Positions 33,292 to 44,170 are shown, numbered from the stretch's first letter. The stretch is DNA of 64,000 nucleotides from Nothophaeocryptopus gaeumannii (GCA_031771865.1 JASISA010000019.1:1544050-1608049); one strand, 5' to 3'. Notes: a model not told the origin generated them from the letters alone. Numbers and translations: made by a program.

Positions 33292-33815
33292 GTCTTAGGC
33301 TAATGATTGTTCTTGTGTCCAACATCGAATTCGACCAGGCAGATGAAGAGCTGCTCAAATAGCTCTCGACCTCGGGAGGATGTGGCTTGGAAGGTGGTCC
33401 TCTTTACCCACTTGCCCACCTCCCCGCACTGACTTTACAGGCTGCGAGAATTGCCGTGAACGGAAGCCTTTCACAACAGACTGGCCTGCCGCGCGTTCCG
33501 CGTATTCCACGCAGTGTCCTTGATTGAGCTGCGCTGTCGAAAAACTGGAAAGATGGGGCTCGCGAGCAGCATGCGGTGTTCCGGGCGTCTGCATAGTTCG
33601 GCTTTCGAGCAATGTCGCCTGCTAAACGTATAGGACCGTGCTTGCTCGTCAGGAACAGCTAGTCAGAACTTCAAGTCGTTATTGAGCGGAGTGTACAAGT
33701 AACGTGCTGCCGTTTTGCCAACAGGCTAGGACATGGTAACGCCAACGACGATCAATCCAGAGACGATATCGCGATAACGATCCTCGTTCGATGTCACCGC
33801 AGCCTGCGTGGAAAG
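33292..33815. other. Intergenic, no gene seen
   Basis: About 520 bases between the dehydrogenase relic and the zinc-cluster gene on the same strand. No supported ORF. Confidence 0.5.
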
Positions 33816-35126
33816 TCAACATACTGGAGCTAAGGTCGCAACACTTTTGTCCTGTCTCACCAAACTCATGGCCTTCGGAATCTGAGCCCTCTCTCCAAGT
33901 CTCTGCATTGTGTGCTGCAAGTCCTGCTTCCGGGCTTCGCATACGTTGTTTGCCGAGAGCGCAGCGTATAGAGGCCACATTGTCATGAGTGCGTGCTCAA
34001 AGTTAATCGTGGTAGTATCTTTTAGATTATCTGATGTAAAGGTGGCGACAGAATAGTAGATGAAACCGATCGCCTCTTCGATCTCGCAGCACAGCTTCTT
34101 GTATTCTTTGGTTGTTTGATACACCCTCTTGGGAGATTGCAGAAGCCTGCCGCAGTCCATCAGCATGTCATCGGTGACCATCAGCAGCGTATGGCGCTGC
34201 ATGTGTTCGAGCTTAGAGACAGAGTCTGGTAGAGTTGGGTACGCCATCGGGGACAAAGAGAGCAGATTCCGATGGACTTTGTTCAAAGACGCTCGGATCT
34301 TCTGAATGTCGATCTTTCTTGGCCGAGTCTTGCTCTGTAGCAGTGCTTTCAACTCCATGGCCACTCTTCTCAATCGTAACTTTGCGATGTCAAGCACTAG
34401 AGCCACAGCGTCCGAGCCGTTTTGCTCAGCACCAGCGGAAGCAATCGTGGCTCTGGACTCGTCATACAGCACCCGCATCGCCCGAAGAAGGATCGCTTCC
34501 TGACCACGATGATTCCGAGAAGATTGCTGATGTATCATAGCGAGCATGCCATCGACATGTATTTGCCAGGTGGTGTCTTCAGGGTCAAGGTTCACGATCA
34601 TCTATGCAGCAGCTTAGCCATCGAAAACGGCAGTCACATCGAAGCCCCAAAGGTCACTTACTTCGTAGAGAGACAAGAGAGCCGAAGGAACATATGAAGA
34701 GTTCTGTGGATCTTCAGAGATCGCGTTACGCAGTTGACGCAAGGCGGCCTGGAACTTTCGATGTAGAAGTCTTCTGCCTTTGAACGTTTGAAAAGGTTCG
34801 GAGAGAGACTGCATGCCAGCTTCCACGGCAGCAATCATGCATTTAAAAGTCTCGTCTTTGCCATCTCCTTCCAGGAAGGGGCGCTGAGAGAGTTTCTCGA
34901 TAAATGCGTTCATACCAAAGTGACAGAACGCCTGAGACAGGGAAGTTGTGCGCGGCTGTCGTGGACCAGACGGAATTGGAGAAGGACTCCACTGGTGATT
35001 TTGGTATCCAAGACACGTCCTCCTCGATGACACGCATTTGAGGCAGGTTGGTCGCGTTGCATCACATCTTATTCTCCGCCTTTTGCAAGTCGTGCAGCCT
35101 TTGCTTCGATGTCCTGGATTGACCAT
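33816..35126 (-). CDS. Zn(II)2Cys6 transcription factor, two exons
   Basis: Exons 35126-34662 and 34601-33816 join across a 60-nt GTAAGT...TAG intron, giving 416 residues. The cluster is right at the N-terminus: MVNPGHRSKGCTTCKRRRIR with C-x2-C-x6-C-x6-C-x2-C-x6-C through RPTCLKCVSSRRTC. This N-terminal placement and the helical body with LLSLYE at the exon junction are typical of the DUF3468/Fungal_trans_2-type regulators. An ATG four codons upstream (35138) is an alternative start. It lies next to a dehydrogenase relic and a divergent glutathione transferase, so a local catabolic or detoxification role is possible but unproven. Confidence 0.85.
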
Positions 35127-35572
35127 GTTGTAACACATCCGCAGTCATATTTGATACCGACGGACTTTAAAGAGATGCTTGACTCCGGCAGGTATTTCTT
35201 GGGAGGTCGCTTCACGATAAAATGTTGTTGTGGCTCTGAGGAATTATAATGCAAGATGTATGTGCCTCTTTGAAGGATGCGCTAGCATCCTCGCAAGGCT
35301 AGCCGCAATGAGCGAGATAAGTGGAGAGGTTGATTGATCAAAGGCTCTGAGTACCCGCGCTGAGCTTGAGCAGTGAGGACCAATGTGGACATCGACGCTA
35401 GCATTCTCGCAAGACCGGCGATACTGTACTCCTGTGAGACCGGTGGTGTTGAGGGATGTGAAACCATGAAGGCTACAAAAGAATTCGCTTCTCCTTGGCT
35501 TTTCACTTCAGAGTACTTGCACTGCCAGTCATTGAATTGATCCACTGATTGAACTCTTCTTGACGAATCAAG
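35127..35572. other. Divergent promoter region between regulator and glutathione transferase
   Basis: About 450 bases between two divergent starts. No TATA box or gene was recognised. Confidence 0.45.
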
Positions 35573-36315
35573 ATGTCGACAACCAAATCAGTCAAGCTCT
35601 GGGGTCACTGGGGCGCGCCAAATCCATGGAAGGTCGCAATAGTGCTTGAAGCGCTGAGCGTCCCATACGAGCTGGAGCTCCTAGAGCTTCCCGAAGCCAA
35701 ATCAGAAGCATACGTGAAGCTGAATCCCAACGGCCGCCTGCCGGCGATAGAAGATCCAAACACTGGTATCACGCTGTGGGAGGTGTGTCCAAATTCGAGT
35801 ATAGTGTATTTGGCGGAACATTCGCTGATCAAATGCTGCAGTCCGGTGCTATCATCCAGTATCTGGTTGACCAGTATGACAAAGATGGATCAATCTTCTA
35901 CAGCAGTTTTCCAGAGAAATATCAGACCCTGCAATGGCTCGCATTCCAGATCTCGGGCCAGGCACCATACTACGGCCAAGCCACCTGGTTCGCCCGTTTT
36001 CATCCAGAGAAGATCCAGTCCGCGACTGACCGATACGTAAACGAGATTTTCCGGGTAACGAGCGTGCTAGAAGTGGGGCTTGAGCGAAATGGCACTGGCT
36101 GGCTCGTTGGCAACAAATGCACGTATGCAGATCTGTCTTTCGTGACCTGGGCTGCAGTCGGCGAGGGGTTGCTGAAGGAGATTGGGAAGTTTGATGGATT
36201 CGCGGATAAGTATCCCAGGTACACTGCGTGGCGTAAGAGAATGGACGAGAGGGCAGATGTGAAGAAGATCCAAGATCAAATGGCAAAGGCAAGGGCAGAG
36301 CATGGGCTGAAATGA
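35573..36315 (+). CDS. Glutathione S-transferase, Ure2p/GTT type
   Basis: Exons 35573-35782 and 35842-36315 join across a 59-nt GTGTGT...CAG intron, giving 227 residues. The thioredoxin-fold N-domain has KLWGHWGAPNPWKVAIVLEA and the cis-proline region NPNGRLPAIEDP. The splice restores the glutathione-contacting TLWESGAIIQYLVDQYD. The all-helical C-domain has QWLAFQISGQAPYYGQATWF and GNKCTYADLSFVTW, as in fungal Ure2p-like GSTs. It is a cytosolic enzyme expected to conjugate or reduce electrophiles with glutathione. Length is normal and the frame is clean. Confidence 0.92.
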
Positions 36316-36378
36316 GAATGGTAGATTTTGGGGTATCCTGCCTGAAATGTCAACTCCAGAACCTAGGGTTATATTTGT

Positions 36379-37467
36379 TCAGCCCATGAGCTGTCCAATG
36401 TCATCCGGCGGCCACCTCGTTTGCGCAAAACTGAGACATCTTTTGATACCCTGCAACATCTTGCGCGTAGGCTCGTCAGATAAAATGTGAGCATGGTTTC
36501 CGGTCTTCTCCGTCTCGTGAAGTTTCTCTCTTGCGCTACGCTCGTGAATACCGACCATAGTAACACCAATCGGCCAGGCTGCTTTACCAATAGAGAGTCG
36601 CAAGTACGCATCGTTCGCGTTGACGTAGCGCTTTAATTGGGCGAGATTTACGATCTCTAGGACAGCTGAGAGGATGCCTGTCTCGATGGTGCCCGTCTCC
36701 ATCTTCTTGAACAGAGGTCGCAGGTGGTCTCTCGCTGCCAGGAAGGAGTTGTATGCTTGCTTTCCGGTCGACGATTCTTTGACTTCCTTGCTTCGTCTTG
36801 CAAGCGCAGCCTGCCATTCAGAGAGTAGCATGTCGAAGTAGCTGGCCAGCTGCCGTAGCAAGAACTTGAGCTGATCTGCATCTTTCGGAACTGCTTCTGG
36901 GACCTTCATTTCCGCCTCTGGAACCAGCTCCAGTGTCGTCGGTATTGGTCCGTTGGTCAGCTTCGGCGCGAGGGCCTTGGCTGTAAGCTTGCGATATCGT
37001 CGTAGTCGCTGGACGTGGTTTTCGCCGAATAAGAATCTCGGCTCTCCCATATCGTGCAGCTTGACTAGCAAGTCCTCCTCTGGTATGTCGTCTTCGCCCT
37101 CTTTTAGCGGAGTAACCTCTCTGCCATCCTGCTTCTTCTCCAGCTCTGGAAGCCCAAGTCGCTTCCGCCGCGCCCACTCCTCTGCCTCTTCTTCCTCTTC
37201 CCGGATCCGCCGACTCTCCTCGGCTAGTCGCCGCTTCTTCTCTTCCCGAGCGCGATTCCGCTCTGCCTCCTCATCATCTCGCTTGCGCTTCTTCTCGAGT
37301 CTTTCTAGCCTGTCCTTCTCAGCCTGCTCTTGCTCGCGTTGATACTCTGCTTGTCGCTGTGCCTCGAGTTCGGAGCGCTTCAGATATTTCTTTGCGCCGT
37401 CTTCTTTGGCGTTTGATGATTTCGAGGACGCTGCAATCTGCGACTTCATCAAGCTCGCGAAGTCCAT
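36379..37467 (-). CDS. PRP18: Pre-mRNA splicing factor 18
   Basis: A single exon of 362 residues. The ATG at 37467 (MDFASLMKSQIAASS) was chosen over the longer open frame because it matches the usual family start. The N-terminal half is a Lys/Glu/Arg coiled coil. A PRP4-like/SFM segment (PLKEGEDDIPEEDLLVKLHD, then MGEPRFLFGE) follows. The C-terminal Prp18 domain has KRYVNANDAYLRLSIGKAAW and PIGVTMVGIHERSAREK, the strongly conserved loop region. Prp18 acts in the second catalytic step of splicing with Slu7. The start codon is 267 bases from that of SAP18 on the other strand. Confidence 0.95.
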   Translation of the reverse strand: MDFASLMKSQIAASSKSSNAKEDGAKKYLKRSELEAQRQAEYQREQEQAEKDRLERLEKKRKRDDEEAERNRAREEKKRRLAEESRRIREEEEEAEEWARRKRLGLPELEKKQDGREVTPLKEGEDDIPEEDLLVKLHDMGEPRFLFGENHVQRLRRYRKLTAKALAPKLTNGPIPTTLELVPEAEMKVPEAVPKDADQLKFLLRQLASYFDMLLSEWQAALARRSKEVKESSTGKQAYNSFLAARDHLRPLFKKMETGTIETGILSAVLEIVNLAQLKRYVNANDAYLRLSIGKAAWPIGVTMVGIHERSAREKLHETEKTGNHAHILSDEPTRKMLQGIKRCLSFAQTRWPPDDIGQLMG

Positions 37468-37734
37468 AACTTGCGAAGCGGCGCTGTTGTGTTTTGCGAG
37501 AAGCAAGAGATGGTGGTGTCCCAAAGTGAGATAAAGTACAGCTGCCAGCAAGACGCTCGGGCCACTGTCGGCGGAATTGACTCCGGCTTTGAGTTCACAT
37601 GCCTGCCAAGGAAGACCTTTACTGCATCGATCTACCCTTCAACCAAACATTCACCAGCGACCACACGCGCAAACAAGCGATCGACGACTCGATGAACAGC
37701 TAAATTTGCCGAACACCCACCTTCATCCTCCAAG
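37468..37734. promoter_or_regulatory. Shared bidirectional promoter of PRP18 and SAP18
   Basis: 267 bases between two divergent start codons, with a CA/CT-rich leader on the SAP18 side. No TATA box was seen. Confidence 0.55.
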
Positions 37735-38544
37735 ATGGCCCTCCAGCCCGACGCACACACCTCCATCGACCGTAACAGCGCCGCACCCTTCCTTCTCCGC
37801 CTGTACTGGCGTCAAGACCGCGCCCTCGACCCTTGGGAATTCTCCGTCGCCCCTCCCGCCGACACTACCGGCATATCCGATTACTCCTCCCTCCTACCCT
37901 CCAACATCCGGTCGCAATCCGTGCAAATATACACATGGCCGAACTGCACGCTCGGCGAGCTCACTACCCTCTTCACGAGCGTCCTACCGGCACATGTTAT
38001 GCCGAATCCGGCGGCAGGGACGAGACTGGTATTCAAACTTATCTTTCCTGATACGCGTGCGACGATTGGAGAGGGAGGCAAAGGGAAATGGATCGATAAG
38101 CCTCTCGGATCAGTCGTGATAGGCGGAACAGACATGGAAGAGGAAGATAGTCTGAAGGGAGATGCGGATAAGACGTTGGCGGGAGCGAGATTTGTTATTG
38201 GAGATTATGTGGCTTGTTCGATTTATCCTCCGGGACAGGATGGGAGGGTGCAGCCTTTGCCGCCCATGAGTAGTCGGGGACCGCCGGCCATGCACGGTAG
38301 GGATTTTGGACCGCCGAGGGGTGGGCCGCCGATGCCGAGGGAGAATGGGCATGGTGGTGGTGGTGGTGGGTACGGCAGAGGTGGAGGAGGGGGGTATAGA
38401 GGGGGTTATGGAGGGAGAGGGGGTGGCGGTGGTGGGTTTGGAGGGGCTCCTCCGCCGGGAGATTGGAGACGAGGGGAGAGACCACCGGGCGGTGGACGAG
38501 GAGGGTATGGAGGGTATGGAGGAGGAAGAGGGAGGCCGTATTGA
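37735..38544 (+). CDS. SAP18: SAP18 (Sin3-associated polypeptide p18) with a Gly/Arg-rich tail
   Basis: A single exon of 269 residues. Residues ~1-165 form the ubiquitin-like SAP18 domain: APFLLRLYWRQD, then SVQIYTWPNCTLGELTTLF and RLVFKLIFPDTR. A GARFVIGDYVACSIYPPGQD strand closes it. The C-terminal ~100 residues are an RGG/GGY-rich disordered tail (GGGYGRGGGGGYRGGYGGRG). SAP18 belongs to the Sin3 histone deacetylase complex and to the ASAP/PSAP complexes on spliced mRNA. The Gly-rich tail would favour RNA binding. It is head-to-head with the splicing factor PRP18. Confidence 0.93.
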   Translation: MALQPDAHTSIDRNSAAPFLLRLYWRQDRALDPWEFSVAPPADTTGISDYSSLLPSNIRSQSVQIYTWPNCTLGELTTLFTSVLPAHVMPNPAAGTRLVFKLIFPDTRATIGEGGKGKWIDKPLGSVVIGGTDMEEEDSLKGDADKTLAGARFVIGDYVACSIYPPGQDGRVQPLPPMSSRGPPAMHGRDFGPPRGGPPMPRENGHGGGGGGYGRGGGGGYRGGYGGRGGGGGGFGGAPPPGDWRRGERPPGGGRGGYGGYGGGRGRPY

Positions 38545-39467
38545 GCATTGGACGCCTTTGATTGAACGAAGGGAGAGATCACACTGCGATTAGCGAGGCG
38601 TTGGAGGATCAAGGGTTGGTTACCACCGACACATGGAACAAGCAACCCTTCTCTGCATGAGGTCCATCATCGCACATCAAAATTGGGTTGCCCTCGGCCC
38701 ACTCTCAACTAACTTTGGCTCATGTCCATCTCTTCGATCCTGAAAAGCCGCGAGGCAGCCAATACAGCCTAAGGACCAAGATGCCTATTCCAGTCGTGCC
38801 AGACAATGCGTCTGCCCCACGGCCGCTCCACTCTATCCTGGAATCAGCTGCGCAAACCCCAACTATCCTCCGCAGGAGACGACCAAATCGCATTCCCTTA
38901 CCCACGGCATCCGTAACACACTACAATCGAGCCAAGTTGAGGTCCTCTTCCAAATATTGACAATCACGCTCTGAGCGTTGGGTCTGATTCTTTGGCCGCC
39001 GACTCATGGTTTGGAGCGAGCAAGGAAGCTGCGCTCTGATCTTGCAATGTGAAGTTGTCAAGGAAAATGACCATGAGAAGTCCTTCCAACCCACCCGCTC
39101 ATCAATCTCCGCCTCCAAACTGGAGGCTGTCTTCCAGCTTTTGGAGCAGCTGCTTTCTGCACTAAGTGAAAAGTCTCGGCTGTGTCAGACCTGGTTGGGG
39201 CTAGGCAGTTGGAAGAGAGTGCAGGACGAAGGTTGGGCCAACGCCAGGGTTAGAGTACGGATATCTATGGATCATTCTACTGTAATAAGTGTCCAAAGAC
39301 CCACTGTACAATACCAACTGTGGCAAGCAATGAAGCCGTATGAAAACAGTATTAGCATTACATTGACATACGCATCGCTACGTATATTGATTCAAAGGCT
39401 GTTTGCTTTCCATTCATCTACACCAGAAGCTCCACGCTATAAGGAAACAAACCCCCAACACCACCTG
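38545..39467. other. Intergenic, no well-supported gene
   Basis: About 0.9 kb. A 60-codon frame from the ATG at 38781 (MPIPVVPDNASAPRPLHSIL) and a longer frame at 39006-39482 exist but show no family features or good gene structure. Confidence 0.45.
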
Positions 39468-39890
39468 TCATCGAAATCCTAATGTACTCGTCGAATGGCT
39501 CGAATTCCGCTGCAGATAGAATGCCCTGACAGGACTCTGCCTCGACGGTGACCCTCCAGGCGATCCCGATGACGACGCACTACTCACCATACTCGCAGCT
39601 GAAGTACTCCACAACGTCCCGGGCCTTGACGAAGGAGTGCCGAAGTATCCCGATTTGGCGGAGCCTGGTGTTGCGGGCGATGGGATCAACGCCATAGATT
39701 GAGAAGAGAAGTAACCGGACCCTGGCCGCGTTGTCGCGACTGGACTCGCCGTTGATGTCTGATGAGAACACGTGCTGGCCGATCTGACATTTGTGTGTGG
39801 CGCAGAGGTAGTACTACTTTGAAATGGATCGTTCAATTCGCCCAGAACGAGAGCGCTGGGTCGCGGTCGCTGAGAACGCGGCGCACAACG
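39468..39890 (-). other. Open frame continuing the elongase gene past its stop
   Basis: Immediately after the elongase TGA (39891-39893) the same frame stays open for about 140 codons and reads as a Ser/Thr/Pro-rich peptide (SALVLGELNDPFQSS, SGYFGTPSSRPGTLW), with no ATG of its own. A 105-nt in-frame candidate intron could remove the stop: a GTAAAA donor in the elongase tail, a CTAAC within it, and a CTCAG acceptor near 39870. It may be an alternatively spliced tail, a separate decayed gene or 3' leader. Confidence 0.35.
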
Positions 39891-42067
39891 TCACTCAGAG
39901 GTGCCATTGTTAGGGACGCCGACCGGGCGGAAGGGTTCCTTGAAGTCCTGTGCGTCATTGGCCTCCTCTTTTACTTCCTCCGCTTTTGCTGCAGAGAAGT
40001 CTACAATCGCACCGGACTTGCCCATTGCATCTGTGTCTTCACCATCCAGAGAAGCCACAGATGCGTATGTTTCGTCGCCAAGGCCGCTACGAGAGGGCGC
40101 GTCTTTGACGACAAACTTGTTCTCGCGGTCGCTATCCCATGCTGCTGGTAGCCCGTCCTTCTGTGCCTCTCCAGTCTCCTGCTTCACGCCTCCCACAGGT
40201 GCTGGAGGCTGGTTCTCCTTGCTCTCCCCTTGTGTGCCGGGCCTCATCTGCTGAGTGTCCGCGAGATTCTCCTCTTGCTTTGTCTCACTTTCACTTCCCG
40301 CAGGAGGTTGGCTGACCGGGTCTTTTGAAGGCTGGCGTTTGATAGCGTTGTCGCTTTTGGAGAGGTTGCTCTTCTTGGTCGGACTTCCTTTTCTTGGGCT
40401 GCCAGTGCCGCTGACGACAGTTTTGCCCTTCTCCACGACCTTGTCTGTCGCGCTCTTAACACGACGCTCAAGATCCTGGACGTGGTCACTAACCCTCCGG
40501 CCACGGTCAAGAGTGCCGTTCTTGAGGGCTTGGATATCTCGGCGGAGTTGCTCCTGGTAGTCCTTGGGGTCTGCCTTGGCGAGCTCCTTCTCGAGTCGGG
40601 CACCTGTCTCCTCAACCTTTTCTTCAGTCTGCCTCTCGGCTTCCTTGCTTGACTCGATGGCCTGCTTCGCACCTTGCGACACAGTGTGAGGCTTTGCTCG
40701 GTTGGTGTAAGCCTTGATAAAGAATCGCAGAAACAGAAGGGTTAGAGGGGCCAGATATAGCAAGTTCAGCCAAATGGCAAAAGCCTCTCCAGAAGTGTCG
40801 ATACAGTCAACCTTGGTCCACTCCGTTCTGTACTTCGTCTCGAAGAGAGTTTCAGTGCGTTCCTTAAACTGCACGATCTTCTCTTCCATGGCTGGATTGA
40901 AAGGCTGGCCTTGGTCGTTGGTGACAAGTTCTGCGAGGCCCTCTTGACCGATGCCTCGAAGGAACAGTTTCTTGGCCAAAGTTCCCCATGCGAAGGCAGT
41001 CGGCGTTGCGATGACGCTTGCCACGGAGGAAGTCGCTTCATTTGCCGCGGATGATGCGCTCGAGATGATTCTCTGGACGGTCCTTGCGACTGAATATGGT
41101 GTCGAGACGGGAATATCGTATTGGACGAAAAGATGGAACGCAGCATATGACGATCCCCAGAGGAATTGTGCAATCTGCAGGCTAGTCAACGCGCGCTTCA
41201 GCCCGACTGGGACTTTTACGTTGAGCGCTGCGAGCGTGAAGTATGTGTACTGCGAAGAAGTCAGCTAATATTCTGTAACCGCTATCTTTATGTTCTTACC
41301 ATCAGCGCATGGATGAAGGAGTTGACGAAAACGAACATCCAAATCGGAGGGCTCATGAATCGAATGCCTGCCCACATGCAGAGCATAGCGCCTGCATGAT
41401 GATATGTCTGCAGGATTGGGCTTCTCTTTCCCTTCGCGACGATAATGAAAGTGTCCAGGACTTCGTAGAACTTGCTGACGTAGAAGATCCATCCCCAGAA
41501 AGCGAGTCCTTCGTTCCACAATCGTCCCACGTCTGTTGGGTCTGGATTTCCATCGTATCCCAACTTGATCAAAGTGTTCTTCGCTTCCCAAATACTGATC
41601 GTCGTGTTGAATGATATCGCGTCTCCCAACCCTCTTGGTCCATGCATCTTGCAGAGCGAGTCTGCAATCCCTGCCAGTCCCGCGTCATTGTTCAGTCCTG
41701 GCCATGTATGCGCAAAAGCTCTAACCATAGCGAGGAAGGTCGCGGCGGAGTAGAGAGTAAGAAGCGCATTATGTACAACTACAAACCACTGCCACCAAGT
41801 CTGTCGCGCAATCCACCATGCCTTGTTCCCTCGTTTGCGGTTGTAGGCGTTGAGCGCGACGACTGCGATGAGGTATGTGCTCGCGTAGAGGAATGGCACC
41901 CACAATTGTAGTACAAAGTTGAAGAGCCATGGATCGATGCCGAATGGAGCGCGGAATGATCGCTCTTTGACGGGTGGTGGGAGGGCGTATGGGAGGCTGT
42001 CGGGAATCCGAGGGAAGTTGGGTAGTTTGAGGTAGACGTGCGGTCCAGATGATGTTGTGGTAGACAT
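39891..42067 (-). CDS. ELO-family fatty acid elongase with a long C-terminal extension
   Basis: Exons 42067-41300 and 41249-39891 join across a 50-nt GTAAGA...CAG intron, giving 708 residues. The first ~350 residues have the ELO features: SKFYEVLDTFIIVAKGK, the His box LQTYHHAGAMLCMW, then SFIHALMYTYFTLAAL across the splice and LTSLQIAQFLW. The first His of the HxxHH box is Gln here. Several hydrophobic helices support an ER multipass protein acting as the condensing (3-ketoacyl-CoA synthase) step of very-long-chain elongation. A further helix near 40720-40790 precedes a ~270-residue charged tail with coiled-coil (EKELAKADPKDYQEQLRRDI) and disordered segments. The tail about doubles the length of classical ELO proteins. 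Confidence 0.85.
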
Positions 42068-42652
42068 GTTGGTTTACCACGGCCTGAGGATGGCTTCGAT
42101 CGGCTTCAGGCTCATGCAAGGTGTGTCTGGTCCGTACGCGTCAAGCCCACGCGCCTGTGTTCCTGTTGTTGTGGGGGATCTGATCGATCGTGAAGCAGTC
42201 GCGATTGACTGCGACGCAGCTCGGAAGAGAGGGAAACAGCGACTGTATATCGCATGCGCGCCAGGCAACGGCGACGGGAAGGGAAGAAGTCGACAACTTG
42301 GAAATGCGCGTTCACGTCGAAGACGAGTGGTTGAGATTGTTCGGTTCCAAGAACTGTGGCTGGTGGGAGCTTGGGCCAGGGTGTGAGTGCGTGTGGCGTA
42401 CATACGACGTCATCCACAAGACTGACGAAAACATTCAGAATGCTCAGTCACTCCGCTGAAGCCGAACAGCATCATTATGAAGGCTGTCACATGCTCTTGC
42501 CGTGCCACGTAGGCGATGAGAAATGACCAGGATAAGTACACGATCTCTCTTTTCCATACTCCGAACCAGTCTTACCCAACAGCACTATAAAGATCATCAA
42601 CCTCCAATCAGACAGCAAGCACACAATCAATCAATCAGACTACCTAGCAACC
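42068..42652. other. Divergent promoter region
   Basis: About 585 bases between the divergent elongase and hydrophilin-like starts. An open frame at 42190-42459 lacks family features. Confidence 0.45.
42586..42592 (+). promoter_or_regulatory. TATA box
   Basis: TATAAAG 67 bases before the ATG at 42653, followed by a CA-rich leader. TATA-driven promoters are common on stress-regulated fungal genes. Confidence 0.5.
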
Positions 42653-43113
42653 ATGTCTCAAGGCGAGCGCGCAGCAGAAGATATCAAAGGCGGAGTGAAG
42701 GGCGTCACCGTGAGCATCTTCCGTTGGATCTTAGTTCTCCTTCAACCTAGCTAATGAGTATCCAGAACCTCGCCGAGGGCCTCCGCAAAAACATCAACTC
42801 CTTTGCCGACGACCTGCTCTCTGGCGGCAAGAAGCACGAATCCACCGGGATCCACCCACACGCCAAAGCTGCCGGCGCCGAGACTCGAGCCGCGACAGAA
42901 AGAGTTGGCGAGAAGCTAGGAGGACACCACACGGATACGGGACGTAATCCAGAGGGAGGCATCACGGGTGCGACAGGTACGCATAACACGACTACTGGCG
43001 GTGGGTTGACGGGTAGTCATGCTACGGGTCAGCCTGTAACGGGCACGACTGGTGCTGTGGGTACAGAAAGTGGACCAGGGAGTCATTTTCACGATACGAG
43101 GACGATGCAGTAG
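42653..43113 (+). CDS. Small hydrophilin-like Gly/Thr/His-rich protein
   Basis: Exons 42653-42709 and 42766-43113 join across a 56-nt GTGAGC...CAG intron, giving 134 residues. The N-terminal third is amphipathic (ERAAEDIKGGVKGVTNLAEG). The rest is Gly/Thr/His-rich and very hydrophilic (THNTTTGGGLTGSHATGQ), with no cysteine and little hydrophobic residue content. This is the composition of desiccation- or stress-related hydrophilins/LEA-like proteins. A TATA box and CA-rich leader fit strong, regulated expression. No named family was recognised. Confidence 0.7.
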
Positions 43114-43399
43114 TAGTCGATCGACTTTCAATGGTTTGACCTGAGGTGGGAATGTTCGAACAACCGATTAGATACAACGTCATGAATCGTCGACGGTACA
43201 CGGACAGCTAGATTCGCGACATTTCGGACGCCTCCCAAAATCCATTCAGATGGCTGTAGAGACCATGATTGAGAGTGAAAGCCCGACCAAATTGTAGGGA
43301 CTTCAGTTTGGGATCATATCTTCGTTCCATAACATCACCGATACTTGCTAGATTGTCTATTCTTTCGAAGTACTGTTCACCGCTGAGTTGGGAGTGTGC

Positions 43400-44170
43400 C
43401 TAAAAGTCCTTCTTCGGCGCCTGACCATCGGTATCATCACTCCCATACTTCCTCACCGGCTCCTTCGCAGCAACCTTGTCCTTTTCAAAATACTTCACTT
43501 CTTCTGAATCCATATGCTTCGCTACCTGATCCGCTTGCCACTTCTTGAAACTAAACCCAAGTCCCTCATGACTGTAATCCTTATCATTCGCTTGATCCTT
43601 ATGATACTTGACTCTCACGAATCCAGTGTCTTCGGACCCTGGCTCGAGGGTAAGGGAGACGAGCGCATTGATGGTCGCTGTTTTTGGGATGATTCTGAAT
43701 GTCCATGATTGTTCGTTTTTGAATTGGATCAGATTCTCTTCGTTCTTGATGATTTCGTATCCTTCGTTCTTGCTCGCGTTGAAGAGCTTGGGTAGAGCGA
43801 ACCACTGTCCTGCCATCTTGTATCGATCGTTGGCGTACACGAATTGATCATCGTATACGCAGTCTGGGGTGTATCTCTCAACCCGCTTGATGGTTGGTTC
43901 GCAAGAGTAAAGAGCAATGATGTCGTCTACGAGAACTTGGCGAGCTGGTGACAGAGGGATGGACTTGGATGGGTCGGGCTTCATGTCTTCGGTGGTGAGA
44001 GTTTGGCGGACTTCGTGTTGCTCGCCTGGAGCGCTGGCACCGGACATCTTGGAAGATAGCTTTCGGGTGAGGGAAGGGTGGATGTATGGTGGTCCTGTTC
44101 GTGTCTTTGGGAATGCTGGGAGAGCAATGGTTTTGGCTGTGTGCATCAATGGTCGAGAGCGAAGTAGCAT
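43400..44170 (-). CDS. NTF2-like (SnoaL-type) fold protein with a possible mitochondrial presequence
   Basis: A single exon of 256 residues. The first ~40 residues are basic and hydroxylated without acidic residues (LTRKLSSK before MSGASAPGEQ), like a mitochondrial targeting sequence; an ATG at 44047 would give a protein without it. The core has ALYSCEPTIKRVERYTPDCV then YDDQFVYANDRYKMAGQW, the helix-plus-strand start of an NTF2-like fold, and ends in a charged tail. Proteins of this fold bind small molecules or act as simple enzymes. The specific role is unknown. Confidence 0.7.
   Translation of the reverse strand: MLLRSRPLMHTAKTIALPAFPKTRTGPPYIHPSLTRKLSSKMSGASAPGEQHEVRQTLTTEDMKPDPSKSIPLSPARQVLVDDIIALYSCEPTIKRVERYTPDCVYDDQFVYANDRYKMAGQWFALPKLFNASKNEGYEIIKNEENLIQFKNEQSWTFRIIPKTATINALVSLTLEPGSEDTGFVRVKYHKDQANDKDYSHEGLGFSFKKWQADQVAKHMDSEEVKYFEKDKVAAKEPVRKYGSDDTDGQAPKKDF

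Noticed and set aside
39006..39482. 158-codon frame between SAP18 and the elongase
   Set aside because: No domain, no promoter signal and mixed composition; likely chance.
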